Below are positions 1 through 8,195 of a stretch of DNA of 64,000 nucleotides, one piece after another. The position numbers and the translations under genes were made by a program. The DNA is from Paenibacillus sp. GP183 (lineage in GTDB: Bacteria; Bacillota; Bacilli; Paenibacillales; NBRC-103111): the NCBI RefSeq assembly GCF_900104695.1, contig NZ_FNSW01000001.1, positions 5,353,370-5,417,369 on the forward strand. Direction: 5' to 3'. The notes below the pieces were generated by a model that was not told the origin of the DNA, did not search any database, and saw nothing but the letters and a program-made list of their open reading frames with translations. Position 1 is the stretch's first letter. Each line of letters opens with the position of its first letter.

Positions 1-2
1 TC

Positions 3-881
3 TTTGATGCAAAGCCGCTAGCCGGAGGGTTGAATACGTTTGGAATCGTATCGTTCCGACTGCCACAGGAGGTCGCACTTTGGGAAGTGGAACAGGTCAG
101 AAAGCTTGGCGTCGATATTCGTACGGGCGTGAAGATCGGAGAGGATATCTCCGCGCAAGAACTGCTGGAGAAACACGATGCCGTCGTGCTGGCTGTCGGA
201 ATGTCCCGCGTGCCAATGCTCGGGATTGAGGGAGAAGAGCTTAACGGAGTTTATGATGCGATTGATCTCGTTGAGTCGACGAAAACCGGCATGACCGGCG
301 AACTGGCCGGAAAACGGGTCGCCATAATCGGGGCAGGGAACACGGCGATAGATGCCGCAACCTGTTCAGTAAGACTTGGCTCGCAAAATGTGAAAATGCT
401 TTACCGGAGAACTCGGGACGAAATGACCGCATATGACTTTGAATACGAGTTTGCCAAGCAGGATGGGGTCGAATTCCGCTGGCTTACCGCGCCGAGACGG
501 ATTATCGGCAATGCTGAAGGCCGTGTCATCGGCCTGGAATGCGTACGCATGAGACTTGAGGAATCGACGGCCGGGCGTCCAAAGCCGGTTGCCATTGAAG
601 GCTCCGAGTATACGTTGGAGGTGGAGGCTGTCGTTAAAGCGATCGGGCAAACGCGTCATTTGGATCTGATCGATTCGCTGCAGATTGAGCACCACAGAGG
701 TGTAGTCAAGATAGATTCAGAAACGTTCCAAACCTCGAATCCACAAATTTATGCTGCTGGAGACGTAATATTCGGTGATGGACAAGGTGAAGCGATGGTC
801 GTTTCGGCGGCCCAGCAGGGCAAGCTTGCGGCCTATGCCATCTACAAACAATTGGTTCAGGCAATAAGTGAAACGGCATAA
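3..881 (+). CDS. preT: NAD-dependent dihydropyrimidine dehydrogenase subunit PreT, C-terminal part (cut by window edge)
   Basis: The reading frame is open from base 3, so the gene begins left of the window. The visible part begins with an AGGLNTFGI stretch followed by SFRLP, as in PreT and the small subunit of glutamate synthase. A second dinucleotide-binding motif, VAIIGAGNTAID, lies near residue 105 of the visible part, and the C-terminal IYAAGDV flavin motif near 245. In the family, PreT passes electrons from NADH through FAD and Fe-S clusters to PreA, which reduces uracil or thymine to the dihydro form (or the reverse) in the cytoplasm. The N-terminal Fe-S region would lie outside the window. 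preA follows 41 bp downstream, which supports this reading over a generic glutamate synthase beta subunit. Confidence 0.88.
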   Translation, partial: FDAKPLAGGLNTFGIVSFRLPQEVALWEVEQVRKLGVDIRTGVKIGEDISAQELLEKHDAVVLAVGMSRVPMLGIEGEELNGVYDAIDLVESTKTGMTGELAGKRVAIIGAGNTAIDAATCSVRLGSQNVKMLYRRTRDEMTAYDFEYEFAKQDGVEFRWLTAPRRIIGNAEGRVIGLECVRMRLEESTAGRPKPVAIEGSEYTLEVEAVVKAIGQTRHLDLIDSLQIEHHRGVVKIDSETFQTSNPQIYAAGDVIFGDGQGEAMVVSAAQQGKLAAYAIYKQLVQAISETA

Positions 882-922
882 AGATCTATGTTTGATATTA
901 TCTAAGTGCAGGGGGAATCCTT

Positions 923-2221
923 ATGGCTGACTTGCGCATTAATTTAGCTGGCATCACTGCTCCGAACCCTTTTTGGCTTGCATCAGCACCTCCCACTAAT
1001 ACAGGATATCAAGTACAGCGTGCCTTTGAGGCCGGTTGGGGAGGAGCCGTTTGGAAAACGCTCGGCGACCCGATTATCAATACGTCTTCCCGTTTTGCTG
1101 CCATTCATTTTAACGGCCAGCGTGTGGCTGGATTTAACAATATTGAGCTGATCACGGATCGGCCGCTTGAGGTCAATCTGAAAGAAATCTATGAAACCAA
1201 AAAACTGTTCCCTCACCATGCCTTGGTTATTTCCCTTATGGTTGAACCCAAACGGGAAAAATGGCATGAAATTGTAAAGAAAGTGGAAGCTGTCGGCGTA
1301 GACGGGCTGGAGCTGAATTTCGGCTGTCCGCATGGCATGGCTGAGCGTGGGATGGGCTCGGCCTCCGGTCAGCAGCCGGATTTGGTGGAAGCCCAGACGA
1401 TGTGGGCCAAAGAGGTAGCGACCACACCGGTCATTGTCAAATTAACGCCTAACATCACGGACATTACCGCAACGGCCAGAGCTGCTGTCAGAGGCGGAGC
1501 AGACGCGATTTCGCTGATTAATACGATCAATTCGTTGGCCGGTGTCGATATAGACACTTGGAACACAATCCCGCATGTAGCCGGAAAAGGGGCGCACGGC
1601 GGTTACTGCGGTCCTGCCGTGAAACCGATTGCGCTGAACATGGTTGCCGAATGTGCCAGAGATCCGCTTGTGGGCGTTCCAATTTCCGGGATCGGCGGAA
1701 TATCCAACTGGAAGGATGCTGTCGAGTTTATGTTGATGGGCTCGGCTGGCGTGCAAATTTGTACGGCGGCGATGCACCATGGCTTTCGAATCGTTGAAGA
1801 AATGATCTCCGGTTTGAATGATTATCTTGACGAAAAAGGCATAGCGAGTGTGAATGAACTGGTTGGCCGCTCCGTGGAACGATACACCAATTGGGGAGAT
1901 TTGGATCTGAACTATAAAGTCGTGGCCCGTATCAATACCGATACCTGCATTAACTGCAACAAATGCCATATTGCCTGCGAGGATACGGCGCACCAATGCA
2001 TAGAGCAGAAAACCGATGCGAACGGAAGGTCTTATCTTGAGGTAAGGGAAGAGGATTGTGTCGGCTGCAACCTCTGTTCGATCGTCTGTCCGGTAGATGG
2101 CGTGATCGACATGGTGGAGCTGCCTTCCACGGAAATGCCGCTAACCTGGAACCAGCGACAGCAGGCTCTGGCTAAGCTAGGAGTTAGCACGAATTCCAGC
2201 TCGAAAGAGGCTGTGTCATGA
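923..2221 (+). CDS. preA: NAD-dependent dihydropyrimidine dehydrogenase subunit PreA
   Basis: This 432-aa protein is a dihydroorotate-dehydrogenase-like FMN barrel followed by a ferredoxin domain. The N-terminal part carries typical motifs such as NFGCPHG near residue 133 and SGIGGI near 253. Two 4Fe-4S clusters follow, CINCNKC starting at about residue 342 and CVGCNLC about 40 residues later. In the PreTA complex this subunit holds the pyrimidine site and catalyses NADH-dependent reduction of uracil and thymine, the first step of reductive pyrimidine breakdown. A good ribosome site (AGGGGG) precedes the ATG. Dihydropyrimidinase and beta-ureidopropionase genes are not downstream, so if present they must be upstream of the window. 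Confidence 0.93.
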   Translation: MADLRINLAGITAPNPFWLASAPPTNTGYQVQRAFEAGWGGAVWKTLGDPIINTSSRFAAIHFNGQRVAGFNNIELITDRPLEVNLKEIYETKKLFPHHALVISLMVEPKREKWHEIVKKVEAVGVDGLELNFGCPHGMAERGMGSASGQQPDLVEAQTMWAKEVATTPVIVKLTPNITDITATARAAVRGGADAISLINTINSLAGVDIDTWNTIPHVAGKGAHGGYCGPAVKPIALNMVAECARDPLVGVPISGIGGISNWKDAVEFMLMGSAGVQICTAAMHHGFRIVEEMISGLNDYLDEKGIASVNELVGRSVERYTNWGDLDLNYKVVARINTDTCINCNKCHIACEDTAHQCIEQKTDANGRSYLEVREEDCVGCNLCSIVCPVDGVIDMVELPSTEMPLTWNQRQQALAKLGVSTNSSSKEAVS

Positions 2222-2254
2222 TGGCCAAGCTCATGGAGAAGGGAGCAGATATGC

Positions 2255-2467
2255 ATGTCTTTTTATAGTGATGTGCTGGAAGAAAAGAACAAACTCGATC
2301 ACTGTTTGCAACAAGGCTTCGTCATCCATGCAGTAAGAGAAGACTTAAGCGGGGCATGGTTAGAGCTTAAGACTTCCGATGATACTCAAGTCACCCTGCA
2401 CATCCTTACAGCGGAGGCACGGATTCATCTTTCGAACCAACTGCTGAAGCAAATGCGAAATGCTTAA
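2255..2467 (+). CDS. Small hypothetical protein at end of the preTA operon
   Basis: This is a 70-aa acidic soluble protein that I do not recognise. The start at 2255 is preceded by GGAGAAGGGA at 2234-2243; another ATG at 2251 runs into a stop after five codons, so 2255 is the useful start. It follows preA by 33 bp on the same strand and is probably cotranscribed. The predicted fold is mixed, with an N-terminal helix, a strand-rich centre and a C-terminal helix, without signal peptide, membrane segment or metal motif. A role in pyrimidine catabolism is suggested only by position. Confidence 0.6.
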   Translation: MSFYSDVLEEKNKLDHCLQQGFVIHAVREDLSGAWLELKTSDDTQVTLHILTAEARIHLSNQLLKQMRNA

Positions 2468-2556
2468 ATCAAGTGTTAGATGGTCGTCTCACAACAGGAA
2501 TGTTAAAGTTGTTAAGTAAAATTCACATCAAGAAACCAAAAATAGCAAGTTGTCAC

Positions 2557-3468
2557 TCACTTTGGGAAGATCAGTTTGAATAACGCCATGGCAGACTTCC
2601 ATCTCGATCTTCTTAAATGCTGTTGAACATAACGATAATCGGTCAATGTTACCTTGGCATCGCGAAGCGCGTAGGTAAAATCCTCATCCAGCATCAGCTT
2701 GTATTCCCAAACCCTTTTCTCCCAGGAAGGAATTAATCTTTGCATCGTTTCATCCTCCATGCCTGGATGGATATAAGTCTCGGTTACACCCTCCGGAAGA
2801 TCGTAAATCTTTTCTATCAGCGATAGTTTGAAGCTGCGGTACGTTTCGCCCTCTTCGATGTAATAAGGATGAGACAGCAGATAGTCGGGTATGCCGACTC
2901 CGAGTATATCCGCGAGCACCACTACTTTCTCGAGAGCTTCTTTCGCATTAGTAAGAGACTCGAGAAACTTATCCTTATATATGTAGCGGAAAAGCCGAAA
3001 CGGCAGTCCCCTCATCGAGCACTGCCAAAGTACGAAGGGAAGGTAACTGCGTCCCGTTGCGATTCCATAAAGACTGCCCATATGATTATCAACATGGGTA
3101 AGGTGGAGACCGGCTTGTTTCGCAGCTTGAAACTGGGCCAGTATTTCCGATTTTACCGATCTGGGATCAGCTTTCTTCTCGAAATCGAGGACGGTCATAT
3201 GCATATATCCGCTCTCATCATGAAGTGACGAATGTCCGGTCAAGCTCTTCCAACGAAAGCCGGCAAATTCACTGGTTAGGGTGAGATGAAGGCCAATGTT
3301 CACGATTCCTTTACGCCGCACCCAAGCGGTAGCTTCTTGAAAAGCAGGGGCAGGCGGCATGATCGTTGCTGAAGATACCTTGCCTTCTTCAAGCAAATGC
3401 ATGATAGCCTTGTTAGCCGCGTGGCTTTGCCCAAAGTCATCGCAATTCATGATCAGATATTTATCCAT
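2557..3468 (-). CDS. ChbG/YdjC-family carbohydrate deacetylase
   Basis: This 303-aa protein starts with MNCDDFG, the metal-binding CDDFG motif of the YdjC/ChbG family, and has GLHLTL near residue 79 and THVDNHMG near 123, which supply the metal histidines. Characterised members remove an acetyl group from N-acetylated sugars such as diacetylchitobiose. It has no signal peptide and should act in the cytoplasm on imported sugar. Its start overlaps the 3' end of the upstream GPH transporter gene by 8 bp, so the two are translationally linked and probably share a substrate. The exact sugar cannot be told from sequence. Confidence 0.85.
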   Translation of the reverse strand: MDKYLIMNCDDFGQSHAANKAIMHLLEEGKVSSATIMPPAPAFQEATAWVRRKGIVNIGLHLTLTSEFAGFRWKSLTGHSSLHDESGYMHMTVLDFEKKADPRSVKSEILAQFQAAKQAGLHLTHVDNHMGSLYGIATGRSYLPFVLWQCSMRGLPFRLFRYIYKDKFLESLTNAKEALEKVVVLADILGVGIPDYLLSHPYYIEEGETYRSFKLSLIEKIYDLPEGVTETYIHPGMEDETMQRLIPSWEKRVWEYKLMLDEDFTYALRDAKVTLTDYRYVQQHLRRSRWKSAMALFKLIFPK

Positions 3469-4786
3469 GATGTTCCACTCCGGAATCGCTCATCATATCG
3501 TTGGTTACATGATTTTCATTCGAAACCTTCTTGAGAAAGAGCGAGATGAGGAAGGAAATCAGCAGCAGGCAGAATGGCACCGCACTGATCAAGTATTTGA
3601 AGGTGGCTTCCGGATTAGAGCCCGGATGTTCTCCGCTGACATAGCCAAATATCATGCCGACAATCCAGAAAGCCAGAGCGGAGATAAGTCCGCTGGACCG
3701 TGTGATAAATCCGGCGACGGCTGTGTATATACCTTCCCTTCTGCGCCCTGTTTTCTGAGCATCGAGATCAATGATTTGCCCGCTCAGCACTGCAGGTGTA
3801 ACGAGGAAACCTGATAAGCCGAAACCGGCCATGACTCCTGCCGCGATGCCGCTGCCAAGTCCCTGGGCAAACCATAAGGGTACAACCGACAGGCTGTAGA
3901 CAGCCAGTGCAAGACGCCAACTTGTAACACCGCCGAGTTTTCGTACGATCAAATACCAAACCGCAACAAGCGGAATCACCGATACGAAAATGGATGCAAG
4001 CAGGAGTGAAACCTGGGTCTCCGGAATCTTCAACACGTATTTGGCATAGAACGGTATCATGGAGCTTAGCAAACCATTCACAGTTTGAGCAAAAGAGTTG
4101 GCAATGTTAAAAATCCAGAATTGCTTGTTCTTTAGCGTTTCCCGGAATGCCTCTATAATCCCAAGCGGTACTTCCTGCTGTGCTTCTTCCTTTTCCTTTA
4201 CATGGGCCATACATATCCACATAAATACGGCAAAGACCAGCGCATAAATAAGCGCCATATTTCGGTATCCGTAAGCGGCAAATATGATCGGAGTCAGTGC
4301 AGAGCCAATGAGAATCGCCACAATTTGAAAACCTTGTTGGACCGCTGACGCCTTGGCGCGGATTCTGTCCCCCCTGAATAACTCCGGAAATAGTGCTCCG
4401 TAATTCACCCATAGAACAGTAGTTACAGTCTCAAAAAGAATTAGCGCAGTAAGAAACCAAATGAAGAGATTATTGCCTTCCATGCCCTCAGGCACGGCAA
4501 ACACCATAATAAACGTCAAGATAAACAGCGGCATTGCGGCATAGATCCAAGGCTTGCGCCTTCCCCATCGTGTCCTTGTATTATCGGACAAATAACCGAA
4601 GATGGGCTGGTCTACAGCATCCCAAATCAAATAAATGGTCCGGGCAAGAGTGGCGAGACCGACTCCAAGTCCTAGCTTTTCCACATAATAATAGCTGTAG
4701 AACGCACTGAACGCCTGCACGGGTATCATCATGGCCAGCATCCCGAGTGCATAGGTTAGCGGGGAATTCAGAAGCTTTTTTGTCAT
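3461..4786 (-). CDS. GPH-family (MelB-like) sugar:cation symporter
   Basis: This is a 441-aa polytopic membrane protein of the glycoside-pentoside-hexuronide family in the MFS superfamily. Its GYLSDNTRTRWGRRKPWI segment (about residue 53) is the diagnostic loop between helices 2 and 3. Twelve hydrophobic segments can be picked out. I chose the ATG at 4786 (MTKKLLNSP), with GGAGG upstream, over a GTG at 4804 that overlaps that ribosome site. It heads a two-gene operon with the ChbG-like deacetylase, and a cre site overlaps the promoter. Import of an acetylated sugar or oligosaccharide is a reasonable inference; the substrate is unknown. Confidence 0.85.
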   Translation of the reverse strand: MTKKLLNSPLTYALGMLAMMIPVQAFSAFYSYYYVEKLGLGVGLATLARTIYLIWDAVDQPIFGYLSDNTRTRWGRRKPWIYAAMPLFILTFIMVFAVPEGMEGNNLFIWFLTALILFETVTTVLWVNYGALFPELFRGDRIRAKASAVQQGFQIVAILIGSALTPIIFAAYGYRNMALIYALVFAVFMWICMAHVKEKEEAQQEVPLGIIEAFRETLKNKQFWIFNIANSFAQTVNGLLSSMIPFYAKYVLKIPETQVSLLLASIFVSVIPLVAVWYLIVRKLGGVTSWRLALAVYSLSVVPLWFAQGLGSGIAAGVMAGFGLSGFLVTPAVLSGQIIDLDAQKTGRRREGIYTAVAGFITRSSGLISALAFWIVGMIFGYVSGEHPGSNPEATFKYLISAVPFCLLLISFLISLFLKKVSNENHVTNDMMSDSGVEHHG

Positions 4787-4844
4787 TTGATCTTCTTCCT
4801 CCACACAGCATTTCTTCCCGCAACCACATGTTTTGTGCGATTAT

Positions 4845-4858
4845 TGAAAGCGCTGTCA
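4845..4858. promoter_or_regulatory. cre site (CcpA operator) before the sugar transporter operon
   Basis: TGAAAGCGCTGTCA fits the Bacillus catabolite-response consensus TGWAANCGNTNWCA at every fixed position. On the minus strand it begins one base after a TATAAT hexamer (4860-4865), so bound CcpA would cover the transcription start and repress the GPH transporter/deacetylase operon when preferred sugars are present. A LacI-family local repressor could read a similar sequence, but no such gene is nearby. Confidence 0.75.
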
Positions 4859-4859
4859 A

Positions 4860-4865
4860 ATTATA
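4860..4865 (-). promoter_or_regulatory. -10 element of the sugar transporter operon
   Basis: TATAAT on the minus strand lies 74 bp before the transporter start and abuts the cre site. The region 16-17 bp upstream has no good -35 match, so the promoter may be weak or activator dependent. Confidence 0.45.
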
Positions 4866-4960
4866 AAAAACGCAGTTAATTAATGTATATATTTGTTAGT
4901 CCAACATCAGTATACATTGAATTGAAAAAATGCCCCACAACAAATATTATTTGTGCATTG

Positions 4961-4999
4961 TTTATACTTTTTTTAGAATTGATTTAGAGATGTTTTAGA
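4961..4999 (+). promoter_or_regulatory. Phased TTTAGA repeats before the two-component operon
   Basis: TTTATA at 4961 is followed by TTTAGA at 4972, 4983 and 4994, each exactly 11 bp apart. A weaker TTTGTG lies 11 bp before the first, at 4950. Direct repeats with an 11-bp period are the usual binding pattern of OmpR/PhoB-family response regulators (compare the Pho box and WalR box). The array lies 37 bp before the kinase start, which suggests autoregulation. An almost identical array lies at 7275-7313. Confidence 0.7.
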
Positions 5000-5036
5000 C
5001 ATAATGGTTATGATGAAATTTAGAAGGAGATTTGCC

Positions 5037-6503
5037 ATGTCCATCAAAATGAGATTACTGCTTTCCTATATTGCCATGACCATCATTCCAGTCGTCTTAT
5101 TCGCTCTGATCGCCGCAACGCTGGCTTCTGTGTTTTTTAAAAATGCGGGAACCGGCAGCGTGAATGGAATGCCGGCTATTTGGGATTCTACCAACCAACG
5201 CAATGAACTTATTGCCGGTGTCAAATTTATGGCACGAACGGATCCCGACCGTTTCACTGACAGCGGTTTTTTGAAAAATACGGATGAGGAATTGAACCTA
5301 CTGCAAGCAGGACTCGTTGTCATGCGAAGTGAAAGGATGAGCTTCGTTTCACCTTTTGTGGACAGCCCGGATCTTAATAAACAGCTTCAAGGGTTACCAA
5401 CAGGATCGGATTCATATCCTTGGGGCAAAAAAGTGGGCGGCCGTTTTACGGTTGCAAAGTACGATATCTCGTTCAGCGATCACAGTGCCGGAACAGTCTA
5501 TGTGCTCTCCGATATGAATCTGATGATCGATAACGCAAAAAAGTTTTTTCCACTGCTTGTGCTGTGCCTGCTTGTTGTGACTGGGCTAACCAATGGAATC
5601 TTGACCTTCTTGGTTTCCCGCAGCATCATTAAACCTTTGTACAGATTGAAACACGCTGCCGAACAAATTAAAGAGGGAAATCTGGATCATGAAGTAAATT
5701 TGATACGAAAAGATGAAATTGGAAAGTTGAGCGGGGCATTTGAAGAAATGAGGGTCCGTTTGAAGGAATCGATCCAGCTTCAATTGCAGTACGAAGAAAA
5801 CCGCAAAGAACTGATCTCCAACATTTCTCACGACCTGAAAACGCCGATTACCGGGATTAAAGCTTGCGTCGAAGGCATTCAAGACGGCATCGCGGATACC
5901 GGTCCAAAGCAGGAAAAATATATGAGTATGATCGCAAAAAAAACGGAAGAAATGGATCGTTTAATCGACGAATTGTTTCTGTTTTCCAAGCTTGATTTGA
6001 ATCGGTTGCCTTTTAACCTTGAACCGATGGATCTTGAGGCATATTTGCGCGATTTTGTCGAAGAATTGCGCCTCGATCCGCGTATGGCGGGGGTTTCGGT
6101 TGCGTTCTCCTTTTTCGGAGACCGACCGGTTAGCGTCACAGCCGACCGTGAAAAGCTGGGCAGAGTGATCATGAACATTATCGAAAATAGTTTAAAATAT
6201 ATGAACAAAGCGACAAAAGAAATCAGGATTGATTTATTTGACGGAAACAATGAAGCGACTGTAGAAATACAAGACAACGGATCAGGCATCGAAGACGCGG
6301 CACTGCCGCATATTTTTAACCGCTTTTATCGGGCGGATCCGTCGAGAAACAAGGCTTTGGGGGGCAGTGGACTAGGACTTGCCATTGTCAAACAAATCAT
6401 AGAAGGGCAAGGTGGGAATGTGTGGGCAGAGAGCACATTGGGGGAAGGCACCAGTATTTATTTTACACTTAGAAAGACAAAACATGGCGGTGAGCTGTTA
6501 TGA
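5037..6503 (+). CDS. Membrane sensor histidine kinase (HAMP type)
   Basis: This is a 488-aa sensor kinase. A membrane helix spans about residues 8-34, then an extracytoplasmic domain of roughly 130 residues, a second helix near 170-195, and a HAMP linker. The H-box NISHDLKTP has the phospho-accepting His at residue 265. The catalytic domain has N-box NIIENSLKY and G-boxes DNGSGI and GSGLGLAI. I chose the ATG at 5037, seven bases after AGAAGGAGA, over the in-frame ATG at 5004, which has no ribosome site and lies right after the TTTAGA array. It overlaps the response regulator gene by 4 bp. The signal is unknown; the outer domain is not one I recognise. Confidence 0.88.
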   Translation: MSIKMRLLLSYIAMTIIPVVLFALIAATLASVFFKNAGTGSVNGMPAIWDSTNQRNELIAGVKFMARTDPDRFTDSGFLKNTDEELNLLQAGLVVMRSERMSFVSPFVDSPDLNKQLQGLPTGSDSYPWGKKVGGRFTVAKYDISFSDHSAGTVYVLSDMNLMIDNAKKFFPLLVLCLLVVTGLTNGILTFLVSRSIIKPLYRLKHAAEQIKEGNLDHEVNLIRKDEIGKLSGAFEEMRVRLKESIQLQLQYEENRKELISNISHDLKTPITGIKACVEGIQDGIADTGPKQEKYMSMIAKKTEEMDRLIDELFLFSKLDLNRLPFNLEPMDLEAYLRDFVEELRLDPRMAGVSVAFSFFGDRPVSVTADREKLGRVIMNIIENSLKYMNKATKEIRIDLFDGNNEATVEIQDNGSGIEDAALPHIFNRFYRADPSRNKALGGSGLGLAIVKQIIEGQGGNVWAESTLGEGTSIYFTLRKTKHGGELL

Positions 6504-7192
6504 AGCGAATTTTGATCATCGAGGACGAGGAAGTCATTGTGGAAGTGGAAAAAGATTATTTGGAAGCAAGCGGCTTGGCGGTAGAGGTCGCGATAAGCGG
6601 TGACATCGGCCTCAAGAAAGCACTTGAAGAGGACTATGATCTGATCATTCTCGATCTCATGCTGCCGAAAACGGACGGGTTCGAAATATGCAGGCAAGTC
6701 CGTCTGTTGAAAAACGTTCCGATCCTGATGGTTTCCGCCAAAAAGGAAGACATCGACAAAATACGGGGTCTTGGACTCGGTGCGGACGATTATATGACCA
6801 AGCCGTTTAGCGTGGGGGAGCTGGTCGCCAGGGTCAAAGCGCACCTCGCCCGTTACGACCGATTAATGACAGATAATCGGATAAGGCAAAAAGATGAGAT
6901 CCGAATACGCGGCATTCACATTGACAAAATATCCCGGAAGGTGTCCGTGAATGAAATAGAAGTATCGTTTACTTCCAAGGAGTATGACCTGCTGTTGTTT
7001 CTAGCCGTCCATCCGAACCGGGTGTTCAGCAAAGATGAATTGTTCGAGAAAATCTGGGGGTTGGATTCTTTAGGCGACAACGCCACTGTGACCGTTTTTA
7101 TAAGCAAGCTGAGGGAAAAAATAGAAGCCGATCCCTCCAAGCCGCAATATATTGAAACGATTTGGGGCGTTGGGTACCGCTTAAATTTTTAG
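6500..7192 (+). CDS. OmpR-family response regulator
   Basis: This 230-aa protein has an N-terminal receiver domain (acidic pair E8/D9, phospho-acceptor D52 in LILDLMLPK, conserved Lys in TKPF) and a C-terminal winged-helix DNA-binding domain ending in WGVGYRLNF. Its start overlaps the kinase stop codon (ATGA), so the two are co-translated partners. The repeated 11-bp TTTAGA arrays before its own operon and before the neighbouring membrane-protein genes are its probable operators. I cannot match it confidently to a named system. Confidence 0.88.
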   Translation: MKRILIIEDEEVIVEVEKDYLEASGLAVEVAISGDIGLKKALEEDYDLIILDLMLPKTDGFEICRQVRLLKNVPILMVSAKKEDIDKIRGLGLGADDYMTKPFSVGELVARVKAHLARYDRLMTDNRIRQKDEIRIRGIHIDKISRKVSVNEIEVSFTSKEYDLLLFLAVHPNRVFSKDELFEKIWGLDSLGDNATVTVFISKLREKIEADPSKPQYIETIWGVGYRLNF

Positions 7193-7222
7193 ATGCATCG
7201 TACAAAATAATGAAAAAGTCTG

Positions 7223-7262
7223 AAGCGACCTGTTCACTCACCCGTGAAGGTCGTTTTATTTA
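7223..7262 (+). terminator. Terminator after the two-component operon
   Basis: AAGCGACCTGTTCAC pairs with GTGAAGGTCGTTT around a short loop, with one bulge, and is followed by TTTTATTTATTT. It ends the kinase/regulator transcript and separates it from the next TTTAGA-controlled unit. Confidence 0.65.
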
Positions 7263-7274
7263 TTTAGTGATTCT

Positions 7275-7313
7275 TTTATACTTTTTTTAGATTTCGTTTA
7301 GAGACCATTTAGA
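7275..7313 (+). promoter_or_regulatory. Second phased TTTAGA repeat array
   Basis: TTTATA at 7275 is followed by TTTAGA at 7286, 7297 and 7308, again exactly 11 bp apart. The first 17 bases (TTTATACTTTTTTTAGA) are identical to the array at 4961, and TTTAGACATA at the end is shared too, although the bases between differ. A TATCAT hexamer at 7323-7328 could be the -10 of an activator-dependent promoter. The array lies 40 bp before the DUF6220-like gene and is the probable second target of the adjacent response regulator. Confidence 0.72.
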
Positions 7314-7353
7314 CATACCCCCTATCATGAATAAGGGGAGGAGGTGACAAAAG

Positions 7354-7764
7354 ATGGAAAACGAAGTTAAAGCAGGTGAGGAAGTAAAAGCATCAGGACG
7401 TATTCGATCAGTAAGATTGGTTTACGGGCTGTTGGCAGCGGGTTACTTCGTGTGTGTGATTCTCCAAGTGTTTTTCGCCGGATTGGGTGTATTTGTGAAC
7501 GCCGATTATTTACAATTGCATCGTGCATTCGCGAATTATTTCGAGTTAGCCTCCGTCCTTATGTTCCTGTTATCGTTTCTCGGGCGCATCCGGGGAGGAT
7601 TGCGATGGTTAACTCTAGGCTTGTTTGCGCTCACTTCATTACAGCACTTGACTCTCCAATTCCCCGGGTTTCTTCCGGCGATTCACACGATTGATGCCTT
7701 GCTCTTGTTTGGGATATCGATGCATTTAATGAAACGTTCCTGGTCATGGCTTTTGTTCAGGTAA
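7354..7764 (+). CDS. Four-helix membrane protein, DUF6220-like
   Basis: This is a 136-aa integral membrane protein with four hydrophobic segments (about residues 22-46, 58-74, 83-103 and 108-126) and a short charged N-terminus. The LQVFFAGLGVFV run and histidines in LQLHRAFAN, SLQHLTLQ and PAIHTID resemble the uncharacterised DUF6220 family, in which histidines at similar places might bind a cofactor such as haem. That is only a suggestion. GGAGGAGGTGA lies directly upstream. It is followed by a second small membrane gene and preceded by the TTTAGA array, so it is probably made in response to the signal sensed by the adjacent kinase. Confidence 0.7.
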   Translation: MENEVKAGEEVKASGRIRSVRLVYGLLAAGYFVCVILQVFFAGLGVFVNADYLQLHRAFANYFELASVLMFLLSFLGRIRGGLRWLTLGLFALTSLQHLTLQFPGFLPAIHTIDALLLFGISMHLMKRSWSWLLFR

Positions 7765-7786
7765 AATGCGAAATGGGAGGGGGGTT

Positions 7787-8098
7787 ATGCAATTTATCTG
7801 GTGGGGGATCAATGTTTTTCTCGGTTGTTTGTTCGGCCTGGAAGCATTTTACCATAGATACTTGCATGATTCCTCGAAGCATAATTGTCTGCATTTCGGT
7901 GCACTGATTGTATTCCTTACTTTCAGTTTAATCAGTCTTGTCATTTTACTGTATGAGTCGCTTCCTGCGACAATTGGAGATGTTATGGATCCGATTTTTC
8001 TTTTGGCCCCTGTGCTATGTACATTTGGATTACTGCTGCAGTACTTTGGATATGCGCTATTGCTAAAGAAATTATATCTATCCTCGCACGACAAATAG
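7787..8098 (+). CDS. Small three-helix membrane protein, hypothetical
   Basis: This is a 103-aa protein with three hydrophobic segments (about residues 3-17, 36-54 and 68-92) and a short charged tail. I chose the ATG at 7787 because GGGAGGGGG precedes it; an in-frame ATG at 7766 lies only 2 bp after the upstream stop with no ribosome site. It follows the DUF6220-like gene by 22 bp and should be in the same TTTAGA-controlled transcript. The family is not recognised. Histidines in AFYHRYLHD are notable beside the His-bearing neighbour. Confidence 0.6.
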   Translation: MQFIWWGINVFLGCLFGLEAFYHRYLHDSSKHNCLHFGALIVFLTFSLISLVILLYESLPATIGDVMDPIFLLAPVLCTFGLLLQYFGYALLLKKLYLSSHDK

Positions 8099-8118
8099 AT
8101 TTAGCATCGTTGTTTTCA

Positions 8119-8127
8119 TGATATAAT
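8119..8127 (+). promoter_or_regulatory. Extended -10 promoter for the anchored coiled-coil gene
   Basis: TGATATAAT is a full extended -10 (TG-N-TATAAT), 69 bp before the start at 8196. No good -35 is visible, as is common for extended -10 promoters. Confidence 0.45.
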
Positions 8128-8195
8128 TGGGTATCAGTTGTCACCTGGACTTATTCATCATAGTTGAAGGGGCCAATTGGAAAGGAGGTATAACC

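Noticed and set aside
1442..1996. 184-aa minus-strand ORF opposite preA
   Set aside because: It is a shadow of the conserved PreA frame with no ribosome site and His/Arg-rich composition typical of antisense frames.
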